Assembly (NCBI GenBank): GCA_039881145.1
Contig: JAYKKI010000062.1
Location: 1,743,501-1,807,500 of the forward strand
DNA length: 64,000 bases
Origin: Druceiella hillmani
Lineage: Eukaryota > Arthropoda > Insecta > Lepidoptera > Hepialidae
Direction: 5' to 3'
Positions 1-13,752 of this stretch are shown here, in pieces; positions within the stretch are counted from its first letter, which is position 1, and the number at the start of each line of letters is the position of its first letter. Made by a program: the position numbers and the translations under genes. The notes beneath the pieces are model-generated. The model was not told where the DNA came from and ran no database searches. It saw nothing but the letters and a program-made list of their open reading frames with translations.

Positions 1-2330
1 AAAACAATTTACAAACATTGTTTATGTAAACGCATGTAAGTTTATTTTGTATATTTTAGACTTTTCTACATCAAATTTATTTGTTGTTATCGAAAAGCGA
101 TGTAGTGGATAATTAATTTCCTTTAGGAGGTTTCACATTATTTTCAATATGTTTTTCTCATTTTCCTTCTTCGTAAAGGTTTTCTGCCATGGAAAAATTT
201 CTTGTCAAGCTTTAATAAATTTTCTTACAGTTACAAGCAAATACGGATTGGGCACTTGACTACAGTTATCGAGAGGACTTCGTTCTGCAATCGACTTCGG
301 TTTTCGTTCTGCAATCGATTTCAGAAATGTTAGAAAGAAAATGTTTGTTTACTTCAAAGTACTTTTTTGCGAAACAACAATTAACCTGCTTTTATATATT
401 TATTTGAAATGAAAATCCATTTATTTGAGGTTAAGATGCAAATGAACTATTCAAAACCCCACATTTCATAATTTAACTCTTAGCTCTCTGTAACCTGTGA
501 CTTCTCTTAGAATATCGGTCTAACGTATTACATTATATTGCCTATTTTTGTATGTCTGACATCATCACTTCCCGTATCTGTCTCATGCTGTGTGTGTGCC
601 GAACCAAAAGCAAACGGAATCAAGTTAATGTGAAAATGATCATTCATGAAGACGATAATTTTCTTAGTAATTCTTAAGGAAAGTTATCATGTAAAATGGC
701 ATTGGTGTCTAAAGCGAAGGAATTGGCAACGTGCATTTGATATTTGAACTGTACAATTCTTGCTTAAAGTAGAAATTTGGAACAAAAAACAATACCAACC
801 TCAGAAATAGTTCAACACATATCATATAATTATTAATATATTTAATGTACACAAAAGTGGCGTACGTAAATGGTGATATAAGAGCTAGAGAGGAAGAATG
901 ATGGTATAAAAACTGAAACGATTGAAAATTTAGTTATACGACAAGTTATAAAGATATGGTATAAATAAATAAATATATGCAATTAACGAGAAAAACGTCT
1001 GCAGAAAATCTGACCAAAAATTGTGTAATGGGAAAATAAACAAAATTCTTATGCTCGCATATTGCAATCAGTGAAGAGGTTTAGTTTTTATCTATGTAAA
1101 ATATGAAAAAAATTATTTCTAAAGGTAAATTTATTTTAACCACATAAATTACCTTGACACGGATTCGATTCTGTCAGCGATCTCACTGTACAAATAAGAA
1201 TGTCTGAATTGATGGGGCAACAGAGATCAAGAGGTTGTGAAGTAAAAATAAAGAAGACAGGAAGACATTTGATGTATAAGAGGCTAGTAGCGTGGATGAC
1301 GTCATGATGTCATATGCACCGGATACGGGAAAACGAAAAGATTCGGTTCTCTCGGCGAAACGTTTTTCGTTTCACCTCGCGAATGTTTTATTCTTCAAGT
1401 AACCAAGACACGGGAGGAGAAAAATTTCTGAAACATTTATCGTGGATGAAAACACAGAGTTAGAATAAGATAGTCCGAAAATTTCGTGGTTAGTACAGTA
1501 AATGAAGTTTTATACAAGAATTACTCTAAAAAGAGCCAAAACCCTCTTTAAGAAGGTAGCTTTAAAAGCCAGTGAAATAATTTCTAGCAAAACTTTGCTA
1601 GTGAAATGTACATAGATGATGGCGGTGAACAATTTTTACATTTTGATACTTTTAACGACAAATTTATGCAAATAGAAAATTCTAATTGTTTACACGTTTT
1701 GTTACACGGTAAAAGTATAAAGAATTAATTTGGGCCAAGTTCAAGATGGTGGTAGACATAATATTCAACAAAGGAAGATGTAAAACACTAACTCATCTAC
1801 ATTTCTATTTAATGAATATGTAATCCGGACAGCCCATATAAATTAGTGCGTTTACCATCACATGTCTTTTATCTATATGTATTACATCAATTTCAAGGTG
1901 CAGAGAAGTTCTTTCATATATGATGCATTCAATACAACTTCGAATAACTTAGAATTACCGATACTAATGACTTTAGAATTAACCTATTTAATTTACTATA
2001 ATGTTTCTGTAATTTACCAATACCTGGATTCAAATTAAACATTATGTAATAGATACAATAAGAATAGAGACTCGAATCCCATAAAGTGCATAATTCAGTA
2101 ACAGGAAGAAATCATTTAGAAAAAATGGATGTCGTTTTGACAAAAGAGTTCGTAGAGGAAGTTAGAAAATCAAAAGGCGTAGACAAATTGAAGAAAATAG
2201 TCTACTAAAGAAATAAGAACTATTAATTTTTGAGAACAAATTAATTAAAAAGGAACAATACCAGTACCAACGGTATACCATCATCCTAATACGTACGATA
2301 ACTTGAAAGTTTTTAAAATATAAAAAATTA
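1..2330. other. Left flank, no gene seen
   Basis: AT-rich sequence with no convincing coding region, RNA gene or recognisable element, apart from one short tandem duplication near position 300. It lies outside the large palindrome, and I found no mirror copy of it in the right part of the window. Confidence 0.6.
280..325. repeat. Short tandem duplication
   Basis: Two adjacent, nearly identical copies of a unit of about 23 bp sharing the core CGTTCTGCAATCGA. No function is suggested. Confidence 0.7.
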
Positions 2331-2349
2331 AAACAGCTAGCAAGTTTAT

Positions 2350-3240
2350 AACTTATTTATTGTTTTTTTTTCAAAATATTCTCCAGGGCACTTCTCCATT
2401 GCATTATTTTCTCCACACTCCTGGACATTATTTCATTTGAACCACAAACGATAGTAGTCGGCCCTTTCTTATATGGATGTCTCTTCTATGGTTTTTTCGA
2501 AGGCAGTTACGATTTCTTCGGTATCCGGAAATCGTATTTCTCTCATTTTGTTTTATATTTCTGGAAATAAATAGAAATTGTATGGTCGGAACCAGTGAAA
2601 GTTTCGGTCGTTCATCTGGCTAAGTGTCCAGAAATGTTGCCATGATAAGAAAGGTTCTATGCAAGGATGTTACTTGTAAATTTTTTCCCAAATAATAGGA
2701 AACAGATAGCCGGTATATCAGTCTGTGGTAACTATTCTTATATTTTCCAGAGCAACCTTCGCATAATAACTCGTGCGTTTGAAGAAGAGTTTTTTTCCAG
2801 CACTTTGTCCTTTCTTCATCTTTGTAAGTAAATATTTGGGAAGAAACGCCCACTGCACAGAGAGTCTTTTTCTTTCAGGTATATAAGTATCCTTTTGGGT
2901 GCTTTGAGCTGAGGTCAAATTATGGTTTATTCACCCAGTACAAAGCTCCTTGATGTCTAAATGTTTATATAGAATTTTCTGTCCTTGACTCATTCTAATG
3001 TCCAAATTTGACCGAATCTGTTGATCCTCTCTCGTCAGTTTGTATCACGAACTGCACAGCATTGATGTTATTTTCATTTGGTGATATTGGGAGACGACTT
3101 TCAAGCATGTTTCACTGGGATTGGACTGGATCTACTATAATATCGTCAGTAAAAGCTTGTCGTCAATTTTTTTTCGTTTACGAGTACAGGACAAATATTT
3201 TTGGTGCAGGTTATGAAGCTCATGTCTATTATCTCTTCAT
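2350..3240 (-). pseudogene. Decayed mariner-family transposase
   Basis: Remnant of a Tc1/mariner DNA transposase, read on the minus strand across several frames. Near 2,880-2,970 the translation reads ILYKHLDIKELCTG, a stop, then INHNLTSAQ. This matches the mariner helix-turn-helix/linker region, usually of the form IL..HL..KK.C.RW.PH.LT.AQ. Near 2,560-2,610 it reads WFRPYNFYLFPEI, corresponding to the PYSPDLAP.D(F/Y)(F/Y)LFPKL block that holds the last catalytic aspartate, here replaced by N. Near 2,360-2,400 it ends PGEYFEKK, like the usual mariner C-terminus. Several stops and frameshifts make it non-functional. The middle part with the first two catalytic aspartates is not clearly readable, and I could not define the terminal inverted repeats. 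Family assignment is fairly secure; the subfamily is not. Confidence 0.7.
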
Positions 3241-3634
3241 CCTGTTTTGAGCTACATTATTTATCGAATTGGTAGGTTTGAAAAAGTATGTTCTAGTCAA
3301 AACAATTTATATGATGTTTTGACACATTTTACTAGATAATGGGACGATAAAATTATATTAACAAGGTACTGCGGTCATTTACAACATCTTATTTATTTTC
3401 TTCTGTGACAATTATGTCTAATTGAAGCTGTAATCCCAGAACATAACTCGTACTTAGATAGCATTTAAGAAATTAAGCAAAAATTGGTTAAGAACGTTCC
3501 CTTTGCGATCTTTGTAATCATAGGAGTGCACATTTTTAGAATAAAATTATTTCTATATACTACGCCATGCCAATTCAATATGCTAAATTTTCTAAGCTAC
3601 CACAGTAAAAAAATTCCATCGAAAGAATATATAT

Positions 3635-3702
<68 letters not shown>

Positions 3703-3726
3703 GTATATATATATATATATAGATAG

Positions 3727-3772
<46 letters not shown>

Positions 3773-4328
3773 TTGTGTACTTTTCACAATTTTCAATGTA
3801 ATTCCTTTAGCTTTCGTAATTTATTTTGTTAACAAACTTGGCTTATACATTTTATACAACTGTATACATCCAGTTTTCCGGCTAGTCTCAATCACAATGT
3901 ATAAGATTAGTGGTACTCGACTATTTCAGCGGACATAAAATAAAATATTTTGTACAGGTAACCAGTTCTTCTATTTTAAAGTTTAGAATGTTAATAAAAG
4001 CAAAAATACGGTGGTCCAATTGTTTTGTGTAATATAACCACATAAATCCTAAAATATTTAAATGGAAATATTACAGAGGTGAAGCTAAATTTCAAAAAAA
4101 ATTTTAAATTTTATAAATGTGATGGGGTGATTGAAGGATTCCAAAATGTATTTATCCAGAATCATATGTCAGATATTTTCCGAGTGATGGCTGAAAATAT
4201 TCACAAAACATATGCCTTCACCCATATTAAATACGGCACAAGTCACAATTACGGCCAAATGGCGTAATCAAAAATGTACCATGACATTTTAGCCATGATT
4301 TCAAAATCTTATAATTTTTGAGAAATTC
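3241..4328. other. Intergenic flank with microsatellite
   Basis: Apart from the (TA)n tract at 3,627-3,768, I see no gene or recognisable element here. Short ORFs around 4,080-4,267 have no mirror copy, no recognisable motif and biased AT composition. Confidence 0.5.
3627..3768. repeat. (TA)n microsatellite
   Basis: About 140 bp of almost pure alternating TA with a few ACATA and AGATAGA interruptions. Open reading frames rich in I and Y through it are artefacts. Confidence 0.95.
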
Positions 4329-4364
4329 ACGGCAGTGCCAATGAGTTTACATTGGCACTACCGT
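4329..4364. repeat. Hairpin abutting palindrome edge
   Basis: A 15-bp stem with one mismatch (core AGTGCCAATG / CATTGGCACT) around the 6-base loop AGTTTA. It ends one or two bases before the outermost base pair of the giant palindrome (4,366 pairing with 61,926). No equivalent hairpin is present outside the right arm's end. Confidence 0.8.
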
Positions 4365-5744
4365 ATTTAGAGTTTTATAGCTCAAAATAGAAAAAAACAG
4401 CAAAGCCCCACTGGATCACTCATGTATCTCTACGTACGTCCATCTATCAGGGCAATTTTTTGTATGATAACTTTGGAGAGGACAAGTTTGGTTTGAAAAA
4501 GATATTTCTTACTATCCATAGTGTGAGGTGTCAAAAGTTATAAAGATTGCAAACCAATTTTTTTCATAATTTTATCATCTTCACGGTCCTAGAAATATAA
4601 CTGGTAGTATCCATAGAAAACATATTATCTTTGCTACCTCCAAAACTGTTAAAGCTAAAATAATGAGAAACATAGTAAGTACAAAATTACCTAAAATTCA
4701 CCGTATTTAAGAAAATTATAGGAACGATTTTGATTTCACTGTTTTTATGATCTTCATCATTTTTTGCGTCTCAGAACGATATTCTACAAAATCGTACATT
4801 TTACCGAAGATTAAATAAATTTTTAATATTTAATTAGATTATTGTCACATCTAATAAATATTTTAAAAAATGTTATGATCCTTTTTACATATATTAAGTT
4901 TGCCCTTTATACTTGCAAAAATATTTGAAGTTATTAAATTATATTGCTATTTGATACTTTAACTTGTACTTTTATGTATGAACTCCATTTTTATTTACCG
5001 ATATTTTACGAATATTTTATACTTTTAGAGATTTTCGTTTCATTTTTGTAATTTTCACGTCGTAATTTAATGTTATTTAGTTATTTCTTTATACCAAGTG
5101 TTTTTAAATTACTTGTTAATTTGTGTATCGTTTAAAAATGCCAAGTTGACACATTTTAAAAAGTTCGAAAATTGTACCAAAATTAATTACGAATAATAGT
5201 TGGCCTAAGCAAAATATCGAACCTTTGTCTTCAATAACATTTAGAACCGCTACAATTCAGTTTTTCCTTGATTGTAAATTAACATGTATCTTTTCCATTT
5301 TTCACTGCCATTCACACATTCAGGGTTGCTATCCTTTTTATTTGAGACTGTCTAGATAATATCGAGATATTTTCCGCATGTATTGAAACAACCCAACGAG
5401 ATGCTCGTTGAGAGTAAAATATAATTTCCACAACGGAAATAAAACACCCGTCCGAGCTTCCACCGGATAGAGCTTGGCTCTGTCGAGTACATCCGCCGTC
5501 CAGTTGAAAAATTTAAAAGCTTGAAAGGCATCAGGCTACGGAATCGTAAGTTTTTATATATTATATCTCTTTACGGCAGCTTATTTTTGTTCGAAACGTT
5601 TTTAATAAAGGCATTATTTTATCACTAATATTATATTCTTCATAAGAATGTACAAAATTGCTAAAAGTTTCTACACGTAAAGTAAAATCTAAATGAAACC
5701 TTATTTACTAGAAGAACACTTTAAAAGAGACACCGTAGTCATTA

Positions 5745-6385
5745 AGTTTACTAAAATTAAAATGTTTATAGATTAGTTCTCAAAATGATTTGATTACTTA
5801 TGAACACAAATTTACAGAATTCAAACGTCCAACCATAGTAACTTTGCTAGTAATTAATTATATTTTTTCATAGCTAGTGTGTACTAATGTTAATGTATTA
5901 TGAGAAACATTTGTAGTTTCTTTTCAATTTGTGATTTAAGGAACAGGGTTACCAAACTATCAAAACAAAAAAATAACGGAGGCAAACTTCCTGTCAAATT
6001 TTATGCAGGAAAATATTAGCATCGTCAGATGCATCCGACCTCATTAGTCTGGTCGCGTGATATGAGCCCGCGCGACCGGCATTTGGAATTCAAATTGCAA
6101 ACCCCACTCTCACTACACAGCACCCCGAACTGCGCACGCATGTCGCACATGCATATCGCAATTTATTCGGTTGCGAGTTCTTTTATATATATTCCACTGG
6201 TTAAGCTCCTAAATTCCTATTAAAATGTATGTGCTCCAAAATTTATTTATTTGTTTAAGGGAAAATAAAGAGCAAATTATATTTTTTTAATATTGTACTA
6301 TAACAATCCTTTATAATCTGTGACATTTGCATTAATATACGTTTAAGCATCGTGAAATCTATTCAGAATAAAATAAGGGATAGCG
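5745..6385. other. Left-arm-only block of about 640 bp
   Basis: The mirror sequence runs straight from the partner of 6,386 to the partner of 5,745 near 60,708, so this block is an insertion here or a deletion in the right arm. It holds a relatively GC-rich patch around 6,025-6,145. A 64-codon ORF through that patch has no recognisable motif. Confidence 0.75.
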
Positions 6386-7120
6386 AAACGTTTTTAAAAT
6401 AGTAGTTCATGTTTATATTGTTTTATTAACGTAATCACCTCAAGTGTTATTTTTTTCAGGTAAATATTTAAAATCATTCACAGAGACTAAACTGATATAC
6501 AGTTGATCAGTATTATTCATTTTATATTCTTTTGTGTCACTAAATTTCGACACTTGATATAATTGAAACTAAAAAACACTCGCCCTATTTTTATTTCCTT
6601 GCAAGGTCAACTTAACTTTTTTTCGGAGAAGACCAAATTTTTCCATTTTGCCAAAACATTTCCCTTTAGTTCGCTGAACTTAAATCAATGTAGTTGGATT
6701 AATATACTTTACTGACATTGTACTTTGATCAAAGGAATACAAATGGATTTAGCTTAGATTTAACGAAACTGCATATTTCGTCTACATGGTAGCAACTTTA
6801 TCTCCATGATGTTTCTTTCCTTCGGTGTTATCTGCAGAACCGCGTGTCATTTGTGAATTCTGAACTTAATTTTATACTTGGAAATGAATTCCCGGCACTC
6901 TCATGCTCTTAATAATTTAATTAAATATAAATTATTTGCAAAGTAGTTCTTAGATACTACTATTAACTAATATGATAACGAATCGCAAATTAAATGATCT
7001 AGCTGTAAAAAATTCCTGGTACATTTAAAACCACATTTGTGGATCCATTATATGGGTGGAGAAGTACATTAAGGAAAATAGTACACCCATGTCAGTCACC
7101 ACGGCGTAAATTGTTCAATT

Positions 7121-7275
7121 TATGATTTATTTACGTACTTTAATGTTTACAGTTGATACATATGGCAGACTTATTGTTACGAGAGCAATATCTTACAGCC
7201 AACCAGAATACCAGTCCAGCTCAGCTCCCACGGTGCGCCGTACCGTCAAAGACCGTATGCCGTGTGATCAACCGA
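7121..7275 (-). mobile_element. tRNA-derived SINE, diverged copy
   Basis: Reads on the minus strand from a head with GTTGATCACA, through the conserved GGCGCACCG segment, to the body GCTCTCGTAACAATAAGT..GCCATATG and a tail like AAAGTACGTAAATAAATC. It aligns with the copies at 13,571, 27,888 and 39,571. The B-box region seen in the other copies is deleted here, so it is an old inactive copy. Confidence 0.8.
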
Positions 7276-9309
7276 ATACGCCAAAATGACCATTATTTAT
7301 ATATTTAGTCTTACGATCTAGGACTTACTATTAATGATAGATGTCATAATACTTCATTTTTTTCTACTTTGGATGTCATAATATTTAATTTTTTTCTATT
7401 ACTTTTTAGTTAGTGTATAAAGAAATAATATTTATAATTAATAATATTATTTTTAATAATATAAGTTTTAATATTTTAGTTATTCCCAAAAATGTTATAA
7501 TTAAAAATTTTCTCAAACAAATTCCGAATATTTATTTCTACCAGAAAAATAATTTTATCAGACTGTAAATTCTATACTATTACAGCTGCTTAATAAGCAG
7601 TATATTGAAAAACGTAATAATTTCTGATACAACACTTCTAGAGAAACAAGATTAATACAATCTGGCTTATCTGCACATTAATGTGAACCTTTGAATGTCC
7701 TTCCCCAGTGTCATAGAGAATGTGTTAATAAGTGAAAGAAGTTTAGCACATATTAATTATTAAAGAAGTGTAGGATTTCATTGTTGATTTGCCTCTTAAC
7801 ACACGTGAATTAATTATTATTAATTTTTAAGTAAATTATAGTATCACTAATTAATCTTGAAATGTAATAAAAATAAACACGCAATAAATACACGCCTTAT
7901 GTTAATAAACAAGCAAGCAGTTTAGAAATACAGTTTTATTGATCTCTTGATAAATTCGTCAAATAAACTATTAAATTAATGTTACTCAAAGAGCAATATT
8001 TATAGTCCCATTAGGCTTCCAAGCAAACATTAAATGGTACGTCTAAAACAAAGAACATCTGTAAAATATCAATAATACATTAAAACACTATAAGAGCAAA
8101 GAGACAGCAAGGAACCAACTTGGATCTCCTTTCCTTCTCGCGCCTCTGGCTGAGTGCGACATAACCTTGAAACAAATAGCCGGAAATCCACACCTCTTAT
8201 TGTCCGGATCGTATTTATATTCGGAAAGTTGCTATTTGCTTTGCAATTTAACAAAGAGGGACGAGTCATGAATTCGCGTACCCAAGTTTCATGAGTCCAT
8301 ATTGAGCGAAGAGCTGGAGAGAAAGTTCATACTTAAGTGTACGTCAGCGAAGCTTGTATAAGATTACGAAAGCTTTCTGTATACAGAGAGCTTTCAGCTT
8401 ATTAATTGCAGATCAGTTGCGGTGAAGTAAAACTGGAGTAAGAAAAACATCAGTTAGGATAAATTTACTGCTAATAAATATTTTACAGACTAATAATTAC
8501 ATTTCGTAGTAATGACCAGGTTTCAAAATTACGACAATGACATGAAGCTAGTATTATAATTTCTTTCTTATCTTTAATACAACTGATCGTTTTTATTCAT
8601 AATTCATTATGTTTTAAAATTGTCTCAATGATATTTTTGTAATATAAGTTTTCCAGAAACGTTTTTGAGCGTGAGCGATTTAATAAAACTAATACGGAAA
8701 TAGATTCATTTTAACATTATCGAAATATCAAAAATGTTATAGTAAAGGACGAGAGTAAACTGTAGGAGAATTCGGGCAAATACAAGTTAAATATGACTAA
8801 AATTTATGAAAAGAAAACAAACATAAGACGTCATGAGGACTGCCAACAGAAGTGAAAACTTAAAACTATGAAATAACAATGGTTTTATAATATTTTATAA
8901 CATGTTCGATTTCAAAATCTGCGATAAAAATATTATCAAAAACCAGATATCTATTTTACCACACTTGCGAGATAACTCCTAAGCTACTATGAAATATTCA
9001 TGCATGATCCATTGCAGAGTTCGAATGTTAAAAAACTAATTATATCAAATTTTTAAACCCAAATATTTATATGTATATTGCAAATATTTGAAAATAAATG
9101 TAATAATTGCTATTCGTGTCTCTATATAAAAATACTACCATATTTAATACTCGCTGCTATAATGTACATGGATCCTACAATTAAACAATTAAAATGATAA
9201 TCAAATTAAAGCTATGTACAGTATACACATATTGAATTTTCCACGTAGCTAATTTAACTTAGTTAGATAGATATACACAGCTCTAATGTTGCACTAAACG
9301 TTACCCTTA

Positions 9310-9430
9310 TAGCTGCAGATATACTGCTATTACAGCATGTCCGTGACGCGAACTCACAATATTTTACCCATCCAAAAAGCGTTCAACGCGCACATCATAC
9401 ATTCGGGTATATATAATGTGTTGGTGTGTA

Positions 9431-9478
<48 letters not shown>

Positions 9479-9605
9479 TGTATATATGTGCTGGCCAAGC
9501 GCAACATGTCCTACTCATAACCACATTTATACTGTTAATATTGGCATGTCGGTGAACCGAACTCATAAGATTTTCCCCTAACAATAATCGCTCAAGACAC
9601 CCGAA
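9310..9605. repeat. Tandem duplication with (TA)n inside
   Basis: A segment starting near 9,330 (GCATGTCCGTGACGCGAACTCA) recurs diverged near 9,545 (GCATGTCGGTGAACCGAACTCA), giving a direct repeat with a period of about 210 bp. A pure (TA)n tract at about 9,437-9,474 lies between the copies. It is located in the left-arm-only block. Confidence 0.75.
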
Positions 9606-11060
9606 GAAATATTCACTTCAAAAAATTAACCGAAAATTTTGAAACCAGCCACGCATATATCAGTTGTAATTATTTATTTATGGTGGTGTCTTCCTTAGTT
9701 ATTATTTTAAATTTGAATCTGTCAAGTACGAGTAGAAGTCGCACTATGAATGTTCGGTACACATTTAGGAGTCTCTAAAATAATAGATGGAAACATCGTT
9801 TTTTCATATTTTTCAGTATATCTCTGAAAATATATTTAAAATTATGAAAAGAGCCCTCGTAACTAGCCCTTTCAAATGATACACCACACTATGTGAGAAA
9901 CTGACATTTCCTGAAATATATAATTTTCCCCCTAAAATATTCATTGCTGTTATGTATGCCGATTGATACGCTTTATTGCTACGAAAAAATTAATGTTCCG
10001 AGAAAAACACAAGGGTTTTATTTTTCCTTTTGAGTTACAGAATCTTAGAAACTATAAACAATAAAATAATGCTCCAATTTGGCTATCATATATACGCATA
10101 CTTCTTCAACTTTTTTCATTATATAGTTAAGAAACGAACGAAATAGATAAGTACAAGTTCATATACTATTTTTGCTCCATAAATAAACTTATAAAATGGA
10201 ATCATTTAGAGTCACTAGTATTATACCGTGTTTAGATTTTAAAAAACGATTACATCTTAATTTCCATGAACCTAAGACCAAATTTTGAAACTTGTGTCCC
10301 AATAATAAACAAACCAATAAATGGATTAATCTGTAATTTTGTTTAACAAGTGTTCCATTTTTCAAGACTTATCTATAATTAAACAAAATAACGAGAATGT
10401 AATGATTCCGAGAATATCTTTTAATGGCAAGGAGGTTCCGCAATAAAAAACGTATCGAATCTAATTATTATATTTTTGCCCAATTCCAAATCTAATATAT
10501 TTTATAAAATCCTAACAATTATAAACTTACCAAACATGAATTTGTATAAAGCTCTTTATCTTGTTACCTAATTTCTTTCGTGAAGCTCGAGGAAAAATTA
10601 TAACAAAAGCTTATATTAAAGTGATAAATAATTTAAGAAGCAGTCAAAAATAAATTTTTCTTCGTCCGAACAGGAACAATTTATTAAACTATCTCCCACA
10701 GACAAATTCCTTCATCGATTTTGTTAACAAATATTTGTTTTTTGCAGTTTTTTTTTCAATTTTTTCATCTAGCTTTCCTCGTACAAATACTTCTTAGTGA
10801 AAGCTTAGGTGGAATGTTTGAAAATAGACGGGTTAAATAAATTGGAGAAAAGTTTTGGTATTAAATTTAAATTGGCAAATGATTTAACCACTTTTCACAG
10901 GTTAGTTTATGGATTAATTATAACTGTTAAACGTTACCTTTCTCGAAGGAACTAACATAAAGAAGCAAGTTACATATAAAAGAGGAAGATTAATAATAAG
11001 AAACTCTCTTATTTTTTAGGTTTAACGGTTTTTTTCTATTATGAGATTATTTTATCACTT

Positions 11061-11190
11061 AATTTTTTTCCAAAACTAAATGAAACTACATGACGTAGTA
11101 TTATTTCTACTTTTTATAAATTCTTTACTACGACCTAGGTTTCGTTGCATGACATCTTTAGGTGAGCAATTTGTAAAGAATCTTTGTAAA
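11061..11190 (+). repeat. Dispersed repeat, GACCTAGGTTTCGTTG family
   Basis: This sequence resembles 23,631-23,755 (shared backbone CTTTAC.A.GACCTA.GTTTCGTTG followed by CAGGTG/TAGGTG). The two copies are direct repeats within left-arm-only blocks. The family is unrecognised; both copies probably derive from one mobile element. Confidence 0.55.
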
Positions 11191-11434
11191 TTTACCACCT
11201 GCAAATGTTGCCATACAACAAAGTTTAGATCGCGATAAAGAATTTAAATAAAGTGGACATAATACTACATCACCTAATTTTATTTAGGGTGGAACTAATT
11301 AAGTGGTTATAAATTTCTACAAAATTAACGTGAAATGTATTCAATAGATGTTTATTTAAACACAAGTCTAGTTTTTAATTTTTTGAAATGATATACTTGT
11401 TCAAGTTTACATGGAATAATGCATCGTAGCGAGA

Positions 11435-11463
11435 AGGATTGTTCTCAGTTAGTGAACAATCCT
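11435..11463. repeat. Short hairpin
   Basis: A perfect 10-bp stem (AGGATTGTTC / GAACAATCCT) with a 9-base loop. It is not followed by anything that would suggest a known RNA gene. Confidence 0.6.
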
Positions 11464-13309
11464 CCTCATATTTTTTTTACATTTGGTAATTTGTTCTTAC
11501 AGCCCTATTTTCCAACGTGTATTTTTAAAATATCGTAGGCAGATGTGATTTTCATGCACATACAAGAACCAATAGATGAAAAACCAATCGTTTTATGTTG
11601 AGGCACATCCTCTTTTGGTGCATAAGTAGTAAAATAAAATTAGCCCCATTTAAATATATAACAAAAGCATTTACCGTACCTTAAGATGAATGTTAAACAA
11701 AATTCATTACTTTCCGCATATCTTGACATTAAGTGTTTCGGGTAAGAGTACAATAATCGACCATTTGTGATTTTGGATAATTAATTTGCATATTAATTTT
11801 ATTATTTGCATATCCCTCGAAAAAAGAAGAAGCGACAAACGTAATGATGTAACGTCATGTCAACTCAAAAAGCAGATGTCATTGTACTCTCCGGGTCGTT
11901 CGTCTACGAGCCAATAACCTCTCAACTGATGTGTATGTTTATTTTTCTTGCGATTAGGTATTTCTGACTAGATATTTATTCCCTTACTAAAGAAATAATA
12001 TGACATAATGAAAAAATTATTTTCATCAATATTTTTGCAGTAAATACGTTCAGTTGATGTAAATAAACTACAAAAGAGACATATAATTTTTTTTATTTTT
12101 GTATGTTATCCGTCTATGTACCTTTTGACGTTTATTCGTATTAACATACAATTAACAAAAATTTTAAAAAAATCATGGTAAGACGAAAAAACTACTAAAT
12201 GGATTTTGATAGCATTTCCATGTAATAATTTAAGAAGTCCATATGGATACGTCTTTAAATATGAGTATATGATGTGGGAAGTTATGAAACACCAAAAACT
12301 GCGGTCCTGTAATTATCACTTTCACAAAAAAATATATTTTGATACGGGATAGAATTTAAAACAAAGTAACATCGACAAAAAAATCCTTAGGCCAATTAAA
12401 ATGATTTTTATTCCTCCACCACTCTTAAATAATCAGAAAAATATATGAAAAGATCTATATTCAACGGAAATTAATACATATTTAATTAATGTAAATATGA
12501 TTTGAAACACACATCTTGTGAATTCCACGCACACTTGAAGGTTTTTTTTTATCAAATTTGTCTTTTTCTTTATATATCCTATGACCAGGTTGCACTACGG
12601 CTTGTTTAGTAACACCCATAATTTTTTTCTGCTTTTAAATGATTTTATGAATGTGTAAATAATTATTTTTCAGTTATTACAGACTATCTGTGTGTAATCA
12701 ATATGTATGAAGTGTAAAACCTTTTATGGTTTCTTTATGTATATACGCGTATTAGATAAAATAATTCCAACTAATTTTGATTTACATGTACAAAAGACTT
12801 GCAACTTCATTCAAAAATAAATCTGAATACTTTTCAAAGCTAGTCATTTATAGAACTGAATATTACAAAGAGTATAAATTTCGATTTGAGTCCCCAATGG
12901 GATACGAGAAAAGAGGGTTGCCCGATAGGACAAAATTGGGACAATTAGATACACAGGGTTGATTGTTGAGATAGTCCCAATGAATCTGCTGTCTTTTTAA
13001 TATATAAACTCTGTAAAATTTTCTTTTCAATACTAATGTCGCATGAAATATCTGTCCTTTGCACTAATAAACGAGTGAGTATTCATTTGTGAGAATCAAT
13101 AATTGGTTTGAAATTACAAATTTTCAGACAATTTTGGAACTGTGAAGAAATACAACACAATATCCAGCTGTTTGAAATTTACAAATTAAGTCCAACAGGT
13201 ATACATTATATAAGCAATCCTTTTTAATGCGTACGGAAAATACATCACAAGAACAAAACTCGCATGTTAGAATGGGGTAACACCCATGGGTGTCATCATA
13301 ATAATAAAC

Positions 13310-13400
13310 TCAAGCTACTCTGATGATGCAACCCTTCTAGCAGTGAACGAGTCAAAAATGGTATCTCTCCTGGAAAGAATGTAAGCTATCAGTGACGACT
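13310..13400 (+). pseudogene. Possible reverse-transcriptase scrap
   Basis: The translation reads YSDDATLLAVNESKMVSLLE, a stop, then AISDDLNE. This resembles the YADD catalytic box of non-LTR reverse transcriptases and the residues that normally follow it (YADDTTLLA.....L..LL). Only about 30 codons are recognisable and no flanking RT motifs are intact, so a chance match is possible. The element would be an old LINE fragment. Confidence 0.4.
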
Positions 13401-13570
13401 TGAATGAAAAAATCTCTGATCGTTTTTGCTGTACAATGGGAAAAATTTGAAACAGTCAGGTAGTCTTAGGAAAATTTGAGGTATAACGGAATTTGCTCTT
13501 AATATTTGATCATTTGTAAAAAATATACACTTGTCTTCAGAAGAGATGCACTTTAAAAAGATGTGGGTCT

Positions 13571-13752
13571 TCTTTATTTATCTACTTTAATGTATCTAAT
13601 TAATAAATTTGGCGGAATTATTGCTACGAGAGCAATCTCTTACAGCCAACAATAGCACCAGTCCAGCCCCGCCCGACGAACGGCCGGGAATCGCACCCGC
13701 GTCTCCGCGGTGCGCCGCATCGTCACAGGCCGTACGGCTTGTGATCAACCCA
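13571..13752 (-). mobile_element. tRNA-derived SINE, longest copy
   Basis: The most complete of four copies. On the minus strand it reads GTTGATCACAAGCCG, then GCGGCGCACCGCGG, then a B-box-like GGGTGCGATTCCCGG, then a GC-rich GGGCGGGGCTGG segment, a body with GAGATTGCTCTCG, and an A-rich tail resembling AAAGTAGATAAATAAAGA. A pol III promoter-driven SINE mobilised by a partner LINE is expected from this layout. ORFs across it are artefacts of its GC-rich head. Confidence 0.88.

Noticed and set aside
3484..3796. I/Y-repeat frames on both strands
   Set aside because: Translation of a (TA)n microsatellite; the same applies at 9,354-9,584, 52,585-52,863 and 55,207-55,395.
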